Positions 54,065 to 63,898 of a stretch of DNA of 64,000 nt are shown piece by piece. The translations under genes and the position numbers were made by a program. The stretch spans positions 6,414,809 through 6,478,808 of the forward strand of contig NZ_CP040297.1 in the NCBI RefSeq assembly GCF_013393945.1. Direction: 5' to 3'. Positions within the stretch are counted from its first letter, which is position 1. Each line of letters begins with the position of its first letter. This DNA is from Nostoc sp. TCL26-01 (lineage in GTDB: Bacteria; Cyanobacteriota; Cyanobacteriia; Cyanobacteriales; Nostocaceae). The notes beneath the pieces are model-generated. The model was not told where the DNA came from. It searched no databases and was given only the letters and a program-made list of their open reading frames with translations.

Positions 54065-54218
54065 ATGAAAATACATAATCAAGAAACATTCCTCTAGTAT
54101 TCCCTAGAATCGTTAGAGACAAAAGACTTCTGGATGCTTTCTTGATCAAGACAATAAGTAATACACTAATTAATAGAGTTCCCTACACCCTTTTTGATTC
54201 AGCAAGCCCAGAGAAATA

Positions 54219-54680
54219 ATGGCCAAAGAAATTGAGCGCAAATTTTTAGTCAACGGAGATAGTTGGCGATCGCTAGGTACAGGTAGTTTATATCGTCAAG
54301 GATACATCCCTGCACAAGGGGCTAGTGTACGTATCCGCGTAGTTGGCAATCAAGGTTATTTAACAATCAAAAGTCCCCCCATCAATTATTCTCGGTCAGA
54401 ATTTGAGTATCCTATTCCGCTAACAGATGCCCAAGAAATACTCGATACGCTCTGTATTCGCCCGTTTATCGAAAAAATTAGATACAAAATCGAGTGGGGT
54501 GGTGTAATTTGGGAAATAGATGAATTTTCCGGTGCTAATCAAGGCTTAATCGTGGCAGAAGTGGAACTGACAGATGAAGCACAACAGATAGAAATTCCTG
54601 CCTGGATTGGGAAAGAAGTCACCGGAGATGATAGATATTTCAACAGTTATTTAGTCCAACATCCATTTTCGCAATGGTGA
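54219..54680 (+). CDS. CYTH domain protein (triphosphate tunnel metalloenzyme)
   Basis: 153 residues forming the tunnel-shaped CYTH fold. The signature ExExK is EIERKF at residues 4-9, with basic and acidic tunnel strands SVRIRVVGN, YLTIKS, KIRYKIEWGG, WEIDEFSG and IVAEVEL, and closing GDDRYFNSYLV. Members hydrolyse inorganic triphosphate or act on thiamine triphosphate or adenylate. It is divergent from the DsbA-like gene. Confidence 0.92.
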   Translation: MAKEIERKFLVNGDSWRSLGTGSLYRQGYIPAQGASVRIRVVGNQGYLTIKSPPINYSRSEFEYPIPLTDAQEILDTLCIRPFIEKIRYKIEWGGVIWEIDEFSGANQGLIVAEVELTDEAQQIEIPAWIGKEVTGDDRYFNSYLVQHPFSQW

Positions 54681-54787
54681 ACAATAGTCAATAGTCAATA
54701 GTCAATGGTCAATAGTTCTATACTCAGCACTCCCTCACTCCCCTTGTCCCCTTGTCCCCTTCCTTGTCCTCTTTTCCCCACTCCCCA
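54680..54787. repeat. STRR array between CYTH and kinase genes
   Basis: AGTCAATAGTCAATGG-type units (54687-54714) then CCCTTGTCCCC-type units (about 54741-54760) of the same type as inside the kinase gene at 30385-30490. Confidence 0.78.
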
Positions 54788-57700
54788 TTACCCATCACAT
54801 CTTCTTTGACGTTCATTCAGACTTAAAGCTTGATGAATCTGGTTTAATAGGTCTTCCATTGATGTAGAACGTGGTACAACATGGGTAGCGATCGCTTTGA
54901 CAATTGTTTGTACTGATTCCACTTCAGTTTTGGGCAAATGAGTCCGTTTTACTGACGTTAACTTACTGCGAGAACTGACTTGAACGTGATTTAATCTCTG
55001 CTCAATGACTAAAATCGGTGGTAGATCAAATGGTAAGTCTGGCAAAGCTGTTAAGGCTTGGAGTATTTCTGGATGGATGGTTGATTCTCCTAAGCAAATT
55101 AGTAGCAAGTCTACATTTTGATGGCGAATTTGTTGAATAACTTCTGCCCAACAACGTGCCATAGTTGCCTTCAATCCGGCTGTTTGTAGATACTGGATTA
55201 AAGCTTGGAACCATTCAGTTCCCCTTTCAGGAGTTTCCCCAGAGCTTTTTTGGGTACTGTAACCTTTTGCCTGTCTACGTTTGGGCTGTGGTATGTCCTG
55301 TAGCATTGTCAAATCAACTACCAGAATACTGGGTGGATAACAGATACCAGAGGCAATTTGTAGTACAGATAGTAAAGGATCGATTTTTTGAGTGTGATTG
55401 TCAACGCCCAAGGGTGTTAAACAGGGAAATACGGAAAGTCCAGGGATTTGGGAAGCAGCCAGAGTTGTGGCTACATCACAAGTTACCAACGGTAAAGCCG
55501 CTAATCGGGGGTGTTGAACTAATTCTTTGAGATACTTTTGTGCCAGGGATGGTTCGACATCAAGTAAAATCACATCAAACTGCCAAACCCTAGCGAGAAG
55601 TTCGGCTTGATCCAAATCATCGACTTCGATGATGCGATGTTCCTGCAAGGAAGAGTGGGAAGTGGTTGACTCTAATTCAGGATTGACTAATCTGAGAATT
55701 CGTAAAGGTTTCTTTCGTTCGATATTTTCATCATTTTCTAAACCCGGCTGCTGTTCTTGTGGTGCAGCGCATAACTTGTCTAGCAATGGAATCAGTGATT
55801 GCTGCTCTACTGGTAAGCTTAAGAAACCATCGGCACGGTTAGCAAATGCTAGCTCTTTTTCTGCCCCTGTAGCTGTAACCACGACGGAAATATGGCGAGT
55901 TGCGGCATCAGATTTGAGTAAAGTGAGTACATCCCAACCCGACAACAAAGGTAGTAGGGGGTTCAAAAATATGGCTTTTGGCTGTAATCGTCGGGCTTTT
56001 TCCACCGCTTCTGTACCTGAGCGAGCGATGACGACTCGATAACCTAAACTTTTGAGTTGATCGGTCAAATCTTCTATATATCGAGCTACAGCTTCGACTA
56101 CTAGCACTAATCGAGGGGAACAGGCGGGGTAATTTTGTCCAGGGTTAGCAACCAACTGTTTTGATGTTGCTGTAGTTCGGCTAGAGGTATCAGGTTCTTC
56201 GGTTATTTCCTCCTCTGAATCAGCAAAACTGCCTGTAGGTGGGCTAGGTGGTAACAATAAAGTAAATTGACTACCTTTGCTTTCCCGCGACAAGAAACTA
56301 ACATCACCACCGTGGAGACGAGCTAAGGCTCTAGTTAAGACTAGTCCTAAACCTGTACCTTCAAACTGACGAGTGAGAGGATTTTCTAGTTGTTGGAATT
56401 TTTGGAAGATTAAATGTTGTTGATGTTCAGGAATACCGATGCCTGTATCCCAGACCGTAAAGGCTACCCAGCCTTCCCAACGACTCACCCGCAAGCCAAT
56501 TTCACCGGATATTTCGGTAAATTTAAAGGCGTTGGAAAGTAAGTGTACCAACATTTGCCGTAAGCGTAGTTCATCGGCGACAATTTGGTCTAAACCTGGT
56601 TCAATTGAGAGTGTGAATTCGGGGATTGATGGTTGTATTGTGGCTGTTTGATTAGCCGTTGGAGTTTTACTAGTTTGATTATGAATGGCTTTTGCTTCCG
56701 AGAGAGCGCGATCGCACACTGCCCGAATACTCACCGGCACTAGGGTTAAATCCATCTGCCCTGTTTCCATGCGGGTTAAATCCAAAATGTCATTAACTAC
56801 ACTCATCAGGTGACGACCACTTTGATGAATTAGTCCCGCATAACGAGCTTGTCTCTCATTCAGTTTGCCCAATTGCTGATCTACTAGCAACCTTGATAAT
56901 CCCAAAACCGCAGTCAGGGGAGTCTTCAGTTCATGGCTAATGCAAGCGAGAAACTCATCTTTTAAGCGATTGAGTTGCACCAAGTCGGCATTTTTGGCGG
57001 CTAGTTCTTTACATAGTTGTTGCTGTTCGGTAACATCAGTGGCTAACACAAGCCAGAGGTTATCTGTGTTGGCAAATTTTAAATCTGGGCTATCCAGAGG
57101 AATTTTGGCAAACTGCCAAACTCGCTCCTGTCCATCTTCTACTTCCACCACACAGGTACAAGTACCCATCTGCCGATCTAAAAAGCAGCGACTAGCGCTA
57201 TTTTTGGGATTTTCGCCAGCTTCATAGGGATTTTGAGGGGATACGGGCAGCAAGCCGGTCGTGGGTAAACTGCTGACTGACTCTTCACCTACTTGTTCAT
57301 GACTTCTGTGATGTGGTGCAGGTTTTTGCCCGATATATTCTGGTTGTTTAATGCGAGTAGCCGCTAAAATTGCTTCTACTTGTTGTCTAATGCCTTCTGG
57401 GTCTTTCAAGGTTCCTAATTGCTGCCACCAAGCTAAATTTTGGGTTAATATTTCCCCGCCACTTGTTTGCAACATCAAAGGCCAAGGCAACCGTTCTAGG
57501 AGTTGTACTAGTGGTTGGTGTAGCTGGATCTGGTGTTGATAGCTTTTGGGTGATGGCGTTTTGCCCAGCGTAGCTGATCGCCGAAAACTAGATTCACCCA
57601 ACTGTTCAGTATTTGTATTTTGATTTTGTCTAATTGATGAGTTTGGGCTAGCTGAGTAACGAGAAGCGATCGCTCCTGTCTTTACCTGCTCTTTCGCTAG

Positions 57701-58177
57701 CAGTGCCAATAATTTTACACTATTGAGTAATCCTAAGAATTTGCCCTCAGCATCTACCAATGCCGATTCTATATTGTGCGTTTGTCCAGGATGATATTGC
57801 CAAAATGAACTCAATTGCTCAATGCGGTGGCTGGCTGGTAATATCTGTATTGGCTCAATTAAGGCTTGGCTGAGGTTTAACAGTGGTTTTTGTAAATTTA
57901 CAAATAGCTCATCTCCTGCGGTTGCCAAAAACTTTTGTGCTAGCTGGCCAGAGTACAGCAACCCCACAGGGCATTGCTGCTGATTCACAATTACCAGGCG
58001 ATCGCATTGCTCTTGCTCAAACATCTCCAGCACCATTGCTAAAGTGCTGGTTTCACAGCAACTGCTGACAGTTACTAAAAATTCATCAAGCGGATACTGT
58101 AGCATTGACATAAGGCTTTGGGGGGTCATTCTTCCTAGCAAAATCTCTGGCTCCACCATCAGCACTAGAGCAGACAA
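54788..58177 (-). CDS. Hybrid histidine kinase with CBS-like and degenerate receiver domains
   Basis: A 1129-residue kinase divergent from kaiABC. Residues 20-165: CBS-like pair (CDRLVIVNQQQCPVGLLYSG, ESALVDAEGKFLGLLNSVKL). 225-390: PAS-like. HisKA about 405-470 with the His in SHELKTPLTAVLGLSR. HATPase with LSNAFKFT, GIGIPEHQQHLIF and EGTGLGLVLTRALA. Three receiver-like modules follow. The first reads AIFLNPLLPLLSGWDV, with Asn where phosphorylated Asp should be; the second has VILLDVEPS; the third lacks the Asp. The last two modules are thus weak. The context suggests a clock-related output or input, as this position upstream of kai is shared with Anabaena, but that is inference. Confidence 0.88.
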   Translation of the reverse strand: MSALVLMVEPEILLGRMTPQSLMSMLQYPLDEFLVTVSSCCETSTLAMVLEMFEQEQCDRLVIVNQQQCPVGLLYSGQLAQKFLATAGDELFVNLQKPLLNLSQALIEPIQILPASHRIEQLSSFWQYHPGQTHNIESALVDAEGKFLGLLNSVKLLALLAKEQVKTGAIASRYSASPNSSIRQNQNTNTEQLGESSFRRSATLGKTPSPKSYQHQIQLHQPLVQLLERLPWPLMLQTSGGEILTQNLAWWQQLGTLKDPEGIRQQVEAILAATRIKQPEYIGQKPAPHHRSHEQVGEESVSSLPTTGLLPVSPQNPYEAGENPKNSASRCFLDRQMGTCTCVVEVEDGQERVWQFAKIPLDSPDLKFANTDNLWLVLATDVTEQQQLCKELAAKNADLVQLNRLKDEFLACISHELKTPLTAVLGLSRLLVDQQLGKLNERQARYAGLIHQSGRHLMSVVNDILDLTRMETGQMDLTLVPVSIRAVCDRALSEAKAIHNQTSKTPTANQTATIQPSIPEFTLSIEPGLDQIVADELRLRQMLVHLLSNAFKFTEISGEIGLRVSRWEGWVAFTVWDTGIGIPEHQQHLIFQKFQQLENPLTRQFEGTGLGLVLTRALARLHGGDVSFLSRESKGSQFTLLLPPSPPTGSFADSEEEITEEPDTSSRTTATSKQLVANPGQNYPACSPRLVLVVEAVARYIEDLTDQLKSLGYRVVIARSGTEAVEKARRLQPKAIFLNPLLPLLSGWDVLTLLKSDAATRHISVVVTATGAEKELAFANRADGFLSLPVEQQSLIPLLDKLCAAPQEQQPGLENDENIERKKPLRILRLVNPELESTTSHSSLQEHRIIEVDDLDQAELLARVWQFDVILLDVEPSLAQKYLKELVQHPRLAALPLVTCDVATTLAASQIPGLSVFPCLTPLGVDNHTQKIDPLLSVLQIASGICYPPSILVVDLTMLQDIPQPKRRQAKGYSTQKSSGETPERGTEWFQALIQYLQTAGLKATMARCWAEVIQQIRHQNVDLLLICLGESTIHPEILQALTALPDLPFDLPPILVIEQRLNHVQVSSRSKLTSVKRTHLPKTEVESVQTIVKAIATHVVPRSTSMEDLLNQIHQALSLNERQRRCDG

Positions 58178-59044
58178 GTCAAGCGCCTCAAGTAAATCCT
58201 CTAAGAAGACTCATGTAAGCGATTGTGGTACAGCCTTTAGACTATTGAAACAACAGACTGGGTTCTCTCGAACACTGCTTTTTGAATTCACTAGTTTTCC
58301 GAACTGTGGCTTTTTCATTGGTTCTGGGAAACTCTGACAAAAGTGACACACCAGTTTCTTGCTGATGCTTTACCTTCTCATGGATAGTGACAGCTATGAC
58401 AATTATGGCTCTAAACATTCGTTTTAGAACCTTGAGGAATTATAATGATTGGGAATGCGACAATACTTTAAATTCGTTCAAATATCTTATTAAGGAGCAA
58501 CAAAACAAATCTTGATTTAGATAGATATACATATGTCAATCATGAGTATTAGTAACGTGTTCTTGACAACCAACGAATTTACAGCCTGCATTTACTACTT
58601 CTTGTTCCCTAGACAAGTGGTTAATTGATGAAAAAATAGCTAATTATGTGTGTAAGAGGGGTTTGTTAGTAAAGAATTACTAATTTAAAAAACATCCACC
58701 ATTCACACCCAGCTATCTTTACCCTATTTATCTAGTCATGGAGAGCGAAAAGGAATATAAATATGTAAATGCTACTATCAATATTGGTTTTCTTGCCAGA
58801 TGTTAAAGAAAATTTAGATCATGCAACCAAACCAGCTATCACAGCATGATTAAGCGCATGATGTCCAAGCTCGAAGTGGTTGATTGCTCCTTGGTTTTCC
58901 CTCTTAACTCCAGTTGCTGCTAATACTACAAAGGGTTACCATCTTCTGAAAGAGGTACAGCCAAAAATTAAGGGAAATTTTCTTATTCAATCTCTTTATT
59001 TATTTGTATGCCAAAAGCCAAAAGCACAGCAGGTTTGTCAGCAC
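58178..59044. other. Upstream region of kaiA
   Basis: It separates the hybrid kinase from kaiA. It must hold the kai promoter. The kaiA frame stays open back to 58880 (TTG) without an ATG, giving 55 residues including KIKGNFLIQSLYLFVCQKPK, which show no match I can support to the KaiA pseudo-receiver. No hairpin or binding site is supported. Confidence 0.5.
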
Positions 59045-59353
59045 ATGACTCAGGAAGTTGATCGGCAAGTTTTATTGCAGCAACTCAAATCAGATTATCG
59101 GCAAATTCTTTTAACCTACTTTACTACAGACAAAGCACTAAAAGAAAAAATTGATAAATTTATCAATGCAGTATTTTGTGCTAATATTCCTGTGCCGCAA
59201 ATTATAGAAATTCATATGGAGTTAATCGAAGAGTTTGCCGACCAGCTAAAATTAGAAGGTAGGAGTGGTGAGACATTGATGGATTATCGTCTAACGCTCA
59301 TAGACATCCTAGCCCATCTTTGTGAAGTCTACAGATGTGCGATTTTTAAATAA
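59045..59353 (+). CDS. kaiA: Circadian clock protein KaiA (short, C-terminal domain only)
   Basis: Stimulates KaiC autophosphorylation by holding its A-loop. Starting at MTQEVDRQVLLQQLKSDYRQ (ATG 59045), the protein is 102 residues and consists of the helical KaiC-binding/dimerisation domain: SDYRQILLTYFTTDKALKEK, INAVFCANIPVPQIIEIHME, YRLTLIDILAHLCEVYRCAI. The N-terminal pseudo-receiver of unicellular KaiA is absent, as reported for Anabaena sp. PCC 7120 KaiA. An upstream in-frame extension to 58880 exists but lacks a good start. Confidence 0.93.
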   Translation: MTQEVDRQVLLQQLKSDYRQILLTYFTTDKALKEKIDKFINAVFCANIPVPQIIEIHMELIEEFADQLKLEGRSGETLMDYRLTLIDILAHLCEVYRCAIFK

Positions 59354-59458
59354 CAGGAATTCATCCTCATCTCCATTAGTCACAAGCATTAAAAGTGACT
59401 GAAGCTGAATTCATGAAACACTCCATCATCACTATGTATATACTTTTCCATTCCCTTT

Positions 59459-59785
59459 ATGAATAAAGCCAGAAAGACCTATGTTCTCAAGCTTTATGTG
59501 GCAGGGAACACACCCAACTCGGTGCGGGCATTAAAAGTACTCAAAAATATCTTAGAGCAGGAGTTTCAAGGGGTTTATGCCCTCAAAGTAATTGATGTCC
59601 TGAAAAACCCACAACTAGCTGAAGAAGATAAAATCCTAGCTACACCAACATTATCAAAAATTTTGCCTCCTCCCGTCCGCAAAATTATTGGTGACCTATC
59701 AGATCGAGAAAGAGTCTTAATTGGATTAGATTTACTTTATGAAGAACTAACAGAAGAAGATTGGGAACAACAAAATAATCTTTAA
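59459..59785 (+). CDS. kaiB: Circadian clock protein KaiB
   Basis: A fold-switching thioredoxin-like protein that binds phosphorylated KaiC and sequesters KaiA. 108 residues: KTYVLKLYVAGNTPNSVRAL, YALKVIDVLKNPQLAEEDKI, LATPTLSKILPPPVRKIIGD and the acidic tail LLYEELTEEDWEQQ. Order kaiA-kaiB-kaiC with gaps of 105 and 57 bases indicates one operon. Confidence 0.98.
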   Translation: MNKARKTYVLKLYVAGNTPNSVRALKVLKNILEQEFQGVYALKVIDVLKNPQLAEEDKILATPTLSKILPPPVRKIIGDLSDRERVLIGLDLLYEELTEEDWEQQNNL

Positions 59786-59842
59786 ACCATAAAAACTTTA
59801 GTCATATAAAAACAGGTTTTAGTACCTATTTATCAACAACAA

Positions 59843-61402
59843 ATGAGCGATAACGAGCAACAGGCACAAAACAATACATCCATTGGGGGTGTAGAAAAAA
59901 TTCGCACGATGATCGAAGGCTTTGACGATATTAGTCATGGCGGCTTACCTGTAGGCAGAACCACCTTAGTTACGGGTACTTCGGGAACAGGGAAAACTCT
60001 ATTATCCCTACAATTCCTCTATAGTGGGATCACTTACTTTGATGAAGCTGGAGTATTTGTTACCTTTGAAGAATCTCCCAGCGATATTATTAAAAACGCT
60101 TATATTTTTGGGTGGAATTTACAACGTCTAATCAACGAAGGTAAATTATTTATCCTAGACGCATCTCCCGATCCTGAAGGTCAAGATATTGTCGGTAACT
60201 TTGACCTTTCAGCCTTAATTGAGCGCTTACAATATGCAATTCGCAAATATAAAGCCAAGCGAGTTTCCATTGACTCAATTACCGCCGTATTTCAGCAGTA
60301 TGAAGCAGTAGGAGTGGTACGCCGAGAGATTTTTCGCTTAGTCGCACGCCTTAAACAACTGAATGTGACGACGATTATTACAACTGAAAGAAGCGAAGAA
60401 TACGGGCCAGTCGCCTCCTTTGGTGTGGAAGAATTTGTTTCGGATAATGTGGTAATTGTCCGTAATGTTTTAGAAGGAGAACGTCGTCGGCGCACGATTG
60501 AAATTCTCAAATTACGTGGCACAACTCACATGAAAGGTGAGTATCCATTTACGATTACCAATGCAGGCGTTAACATCTTTCCTCTGGGAGCAATGCGCCT
60601 AACACAAAGGTCTTCTAATGTTCGCGTTTCTTCGGGTGTGAAAACCCTAGATGAAATGTGTGGTGGTGGCTTCTTTAAAGATTCAATTATTTTAGCCACA
60701 GGAGCTACAGGTACAGGTAAGACTTTATTGGTGAGTAAATTCTTACAAAATGGCTGTGTCAACAGTGAACGAGCCATATTATTTGCCTATGAAGAATCAC
60801 GCGCTCAACTATCTCGAAATGCTTACTCCTGGGGGATTGACTTTGAAGAGTTAGAGCGTCAAGGTTTACTGAAGATTATTTGTACTTATCCTGAATCTAC
60901 TGGTTTAGAAGATCACTTACAAATTATTAAATCAGAAATTGCCGATTTTAAACCAGCCAGAATTGCCATTGACTCTCTTTCTGCCTTAGCTAGGGGTGTC
61001 AGCAATAATGCTTTCCGGCAATTTGTCATTGGTGTTACAGGTTACGCCAAACAAGAAGAAATTACAGGTTTCTTTACCAATACAACCGACCAATTCATGG
61101 GGTCACATTCAATTACTGACTCCCACATTTCCACTATTACTGACACAATTTTGATGTTACAGTACGTAGAAATTCGTGGGGAAATGTCAAGGGCAATTAA
61201 CGTATTTAAGATGCGCGGTTCCTGGCACGATAAAGGAATTAGAGAATATAATATTACGGCAGACGGCCCAGAAATCAAAGATTCTTTCCGGAACTACGAA
61301 CGAATTGTCAGTGGCGCTCCTACCCGCGTTAGTATTGATGAAAAGGCGGAACTTTCGCGGATAGTCAGAAGTTTTGAAGATAAACAGGGTGGCGATTCCT
61401 AA
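59843..61402 (+). CDS. kaiC: Circadian clock ATPase/kinase KaiC
   Basis: The central oscillator protein: a double-domain RecA-like hexamer that autophosphorylates and dephosphorylates over a day. 519 residues. CI Walker A is TGTSGTGKTLLSLQF (about 44-58), with catalytic glutamates in VTFEESPSD; CII Walker A is GATGTGKTLLVSKF near 287. The phosphosites are Ser430 and Thr431 in SHISTITDT, matching Ser431/Thr432 of Synechococcus. The start ATG 59843 gives a typical short acidic N-terminus. Confidence 0.99.
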   Translation: MSDNEQQAQNNTSIGGVEKIRTMIEGFDDISHGGLPVGRTTLVTGTSGTGKTLLSLQFLYSGITYFDEAGVFVTFEESPSDIIKNAYIFGWNLQRLINEGKLFILDASPDPEGQDIVGNFDLSALIERLQYAIRKYKAKRVSIDSITAVFQQYEAVGVVRREIFRLVARLKQLNVTTIITTERSEEYGPVASFGVEEFVSDNVVIVRNVLEGERRRRTIEILKLRGTTHMKGEYPFTITNAGVNIFPLGAMRLTQRSSNVRVSSGVKTLDEMCGGGFFKDSIILATGATGTGKTLLVSKFLQNGCVNSERAILFAYEESRAQLSRNAYSWGIDFEELERQGLLKIICTYPESTGLEDHLQIIKSEIADFKPARIAIDSLSALARGVSNNAFRQFVIGVTGYAKQEEITGFFTNTTDQFMGSHSITDSHISTITDTILMLQYVEIRGEMSRAINVFKMRGSWHDKGIREYNITADGPEIKDSFRNYERIVSGAPTRVSIDEKAELSRIVRSFEDKQGGDS

Positions 61403-61452
61403 ATTTGGTATCGTACTATATTCCTCTTTAAATTTAGTATCGTGCTATATTC
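61401..61452 (+). repeat. Two 23-bp direct repeats upstream of the TolC-like gene
   Basis: aaatttggtatcgtactata (61401-61420) and aaatttagtatcgtgctata (61430-61449) each continue with ttc; 21 of 23 bases match at 29-base spacing. Both carry a TATA-type core like a -10 box. They lie between kaiC and the exporter gene. Confidence 0.7.
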
Positions 61453-61506
61453 TGTTGTGAAGAAAAGTTTTCTGCCGCCAGATTGATTTTCGTGTGAGGG
61501 GATGCG

Positions 61507-63741
61507 GTGAAAGGACAATATTTACTCTATAGTTTCTTGCCTAGTGTAACAGCAGCAGTATTGACCACTCAGCCAGCCGTGGCTGAGGCGATGAAAGTCA
61601 ATAGTGAACAACTTGTGTCTGAGTCTAATGTCTTGGCTATAGGCGATCGCCTCCGTCCAACTGTAGGTCATCGCCCAATCTTAGCAGTAGACAAAAATGA
61701 GACACAACTGCCAAACAATAAAGCTCAGATTTTCCCAGATAGTATTGCCAATTCTGGTTTGACTACACTGGATTCGCCAATTTCTAGTAATCATAGTCAC
61801 CCAGTAATCTCGACAGCAAGTACTGGGATAAATGGAGAGCAAAAACCTCTCAAAGATGAAGGGATAATTTCTCACCAAACACCTAACCGTCATCTAGTCC
61901 AACGACTTAAACAAAAGCGTTTTACAAGCAATCAAAAGCCTATCAACCAGGTAATTTCTCAACAGAAATTAGCAACATCAGTAGTTTCTAATACATCCAA
62001 GCATCCAGCATCTAAAAAACAAACTTTTTCCCTGTCTTATCTACAAAGCCCATTAACATCACCGGAAAATCTCAAAACTCAGCTACCAACAGCCGTTGGA
62101 AATGTAAATTCAGCAAAACTGCTGGGGATCAAGAGTTGCTCACCACAAACCTGCTTCATCAGCAATCGGATTGAGTCGCAGCTAGCCCAAAATCCTACAC
62201 CTGAGAATTCGACTCCTGTACCTACAGAAGCACCAACGAATACTCAACCGACAACGCCTGTACCCACAGAAGCGCCAGCCAACACTCAACCGACAACGCC
62301 TGTACCCACAGAAGCACCAACGAATACTCAACCGACAACGCCTGTACCCACAGAAGCGCCAGCCAACACTCAACCGACAACAGTCACTCCTACACCTGCT
62401 AGTGCTGTAGAAGTACCGCAAAACCTGATCCCCAATGCCAATCCCTTGCAATTTCCTACCGATCCGGAGGAAGTGACACTCAAGGAAAATCAGCCGATTA
62501 CCTTAGTGCAAACTCTAGAGTTAGCAAGGCGCAACAACCGGGATTTACAAGTTACGGTTTTAGAGCTAAAACGCTCTCAAGAAGCTTTAAGAGAGGCACA
62601 AGCAGCTTTATTTCCCACGTTAAATGTGATTAGCGATATTACCCGCAGTCAAACTGCTAGTGATCAATTGCGGGACGAGTTAAGCCGGAGAAATGGCGTT
62701 CCTTCTAACACCGATGAACCAAGTACATCTTTTACGGGACAGGCAGAGTTATCCTACGACCTTTACACATCAGGTAGAAGAAATGCCACTATCAAGGAAG
62801 CTGAGGAGCAGGTAAAGTTTAATGAGTTGGCGGTAGAGCGTCAATCAGAAGAAATCCGGCTGACTGTGACTACAGCATACTACGACTTGCAGCAAGCGGA
62901 TGAACAAGTACGAATTGCTCGATCAGCCGTAGAACAAGCACAAGCTAGTTTGCGAGATGCACAAGCGCTAGAAAGGGCAGGAGTAGGAACTAGGTTTGAT
63001 GTGTTGCGATCGCAGGTAAGTTTAGCCAATAACACCCAACAGCTCACCAATAGTATTTCCCAGCAGCAAACAGCACGGCGTAATCTAGCATCCTTACTCA
63101 GCTTACCGCAGTCGGTGAATATCAGTGCCGCCGACCCAGTACAACTAGCCGGATTGTGGAATCAATCTCTGGAACAAAGCATCATCCTCGCCTATCAAAA
63201 CCGTCCAGAACTGCAACAACAATTAGCACAACGTAACATTAGTGAACAACAGCGCCGACAAGCATTGTCAAACCTGGGGCCACAAGTCAGTTTAATTGCT
63301 AACTACAACCTACTAGATCAATTTGATGATAAAGTCGCTGTCACAGATGGTTATTCCTTGGGAGTCAGAGCAACCTTAAACTTATTTGATGGTGGAGCAT
63401 CCAGAGCTAGAGCATCTCAAGCAAAAACCAATATTGCGATCGCTGAAACTAACTTTGCTAACCAGCGTAACCAAGTTCGTTTTCAGGTAGAACAAGCTTT
63501 TTCCACCCAAAAAGCCAACCTAGAAAACGTCCAAACCGCTAATGTCGCTCTAGAGCAAGCCAGAGAAGCCCTACGTCTAGCACGCTTACGTTTCCAAGCT
63601 GGTGTAGGTACTCAAACAGATGTGATCAACTCAGAAAACGATCTGACACAAGCTGAGGGCAATAGAATCACCGCAATTCTAGATTACAACCGCGCCTTGG
63701 CTCAGTTACAGCGTGCAGTTACTTCTAGAGGATTGCGTTAG
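61507..63741 (+). CDS. hgdD: TolC-like outer-membrane efflux protein (HgdD-type)
   Basis: An outer-membrane channel subunit. 744 residues from GTG 61507. Residues 1-28 are a signal peptide (YLLYSFLPSVTAAVLTTQPA, then VAEA). A long Ser/Pro/Thr-rich region (about 30-320) includes four 14-residue PVPTEAPxNTQPTT repeats. From about residue 325 two OEP repeats form the barrel and alpha-helical tunnel: ITLVQTLELARRNNRDLQVT, AELSYDLYTSGRRNATIKEA, GVGTRFDVLRSQVSLANNTQ, GVGTQTDVINSENDLTQAEG. In Anabaena sp. PCC 7120 the homologue HgdD lies in the same place after kaiC and exports heterocyst glycolipids; identity of function here is inferred. Confidence 0.92.
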   Translation: MKGQYLLYSFLPSVTAAVLTTQPAVAEAMKVNSEQLVSESNVLAIGDRLRPTVGHRPILAVDKNETQLPNNKAQIFPDSIANSGLTTLDSPISSNHSHPVISTASTGINGEQKPLKDEGIISHQTPNRHLVQRLKQKRFTSNQKPINQVISQQKLATSVVSNTSKHPASKKQTFSLSYLQSPLTSPENLKTQLPTAVGNVNSAKLLGIKSCSPQTCFISNRIESQLAQNPTPENSTPVPTEAPTNTQPTTPVPTEAPANTQPTTPVPTEAPTNTQPTTPVPTEAPANTQPTTVTPTPASAVEVPQNLIPNANPLQFPTDPEEVTLKENQPITLVQTLELARRNNRDLQVTVLELKRSQEALREAQAALFPTLNVISDITRSQTASDQLRDELSRRNGVPSNTDEPSTSFTGQAELSYDLYTSGRRNATIKEAEEQVKFNELAVERQSEEIRLTVTTAYYDLQQADEQVRIARSAVEQAQASLRDAQALERAGVGTRFDVLRSQVSLANNTQQLTNSISQQQTARRNLASLLSLPQSVNISAADPVQLAGLWNQSLEQSIILAYQNRPELQQQLAQRNISEQQRRQALSNLGPQVSLIANYNLLDQFDDKVAVTDGYSLGVRATLNLFDGGASRARASQAKTNIAIAETNFANQRNQVRFQVEQAFSTQKANLENVQTANVALEQAREALRLARLRFQAGVGTQTDVINSENDLTQAEGNRITAILDYNRALAQLQRAVTSRGLR
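62215..62382 (+). repeat. Four 42-bp tandem repeats in the TolC-like gene
   Basis: Each codes for a 14-residue PVPTEAPTNTQPTT-type unit; units 1 and 3, and 2 and 4, are alike, giving an 84-bp higher-order period. Confidence 0.9.
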
Positions 63742-63898
63742 ATTGGTCATTAGTCATTAGTTATTAGTCATTGGTCATTGGTCATTAGTGCTGAGTAATG
63801 AGTGCTGAGTACTGAGTCTAAAGTTTTTTGACTGTTGACCATTGACTATTGACTATTGACCATTGACTCTTGACTATTGACTCTTGACTACTTAATTC
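63742..63898. repeat. STRR array after the TolC-like gene
   Basis: TTGGTCATTAGTCATTAG and TTGACTATTGACC-type units, plus GTGCTGAGTA units, fill most of 63743-63893. Confidence 0.85.

Noticed and set aside
58880..59044. Longer KaiA from TTG 58880
   Set aside because: Poor start codon and no support from the KaiA family, whose short form starts at MTQEVD.
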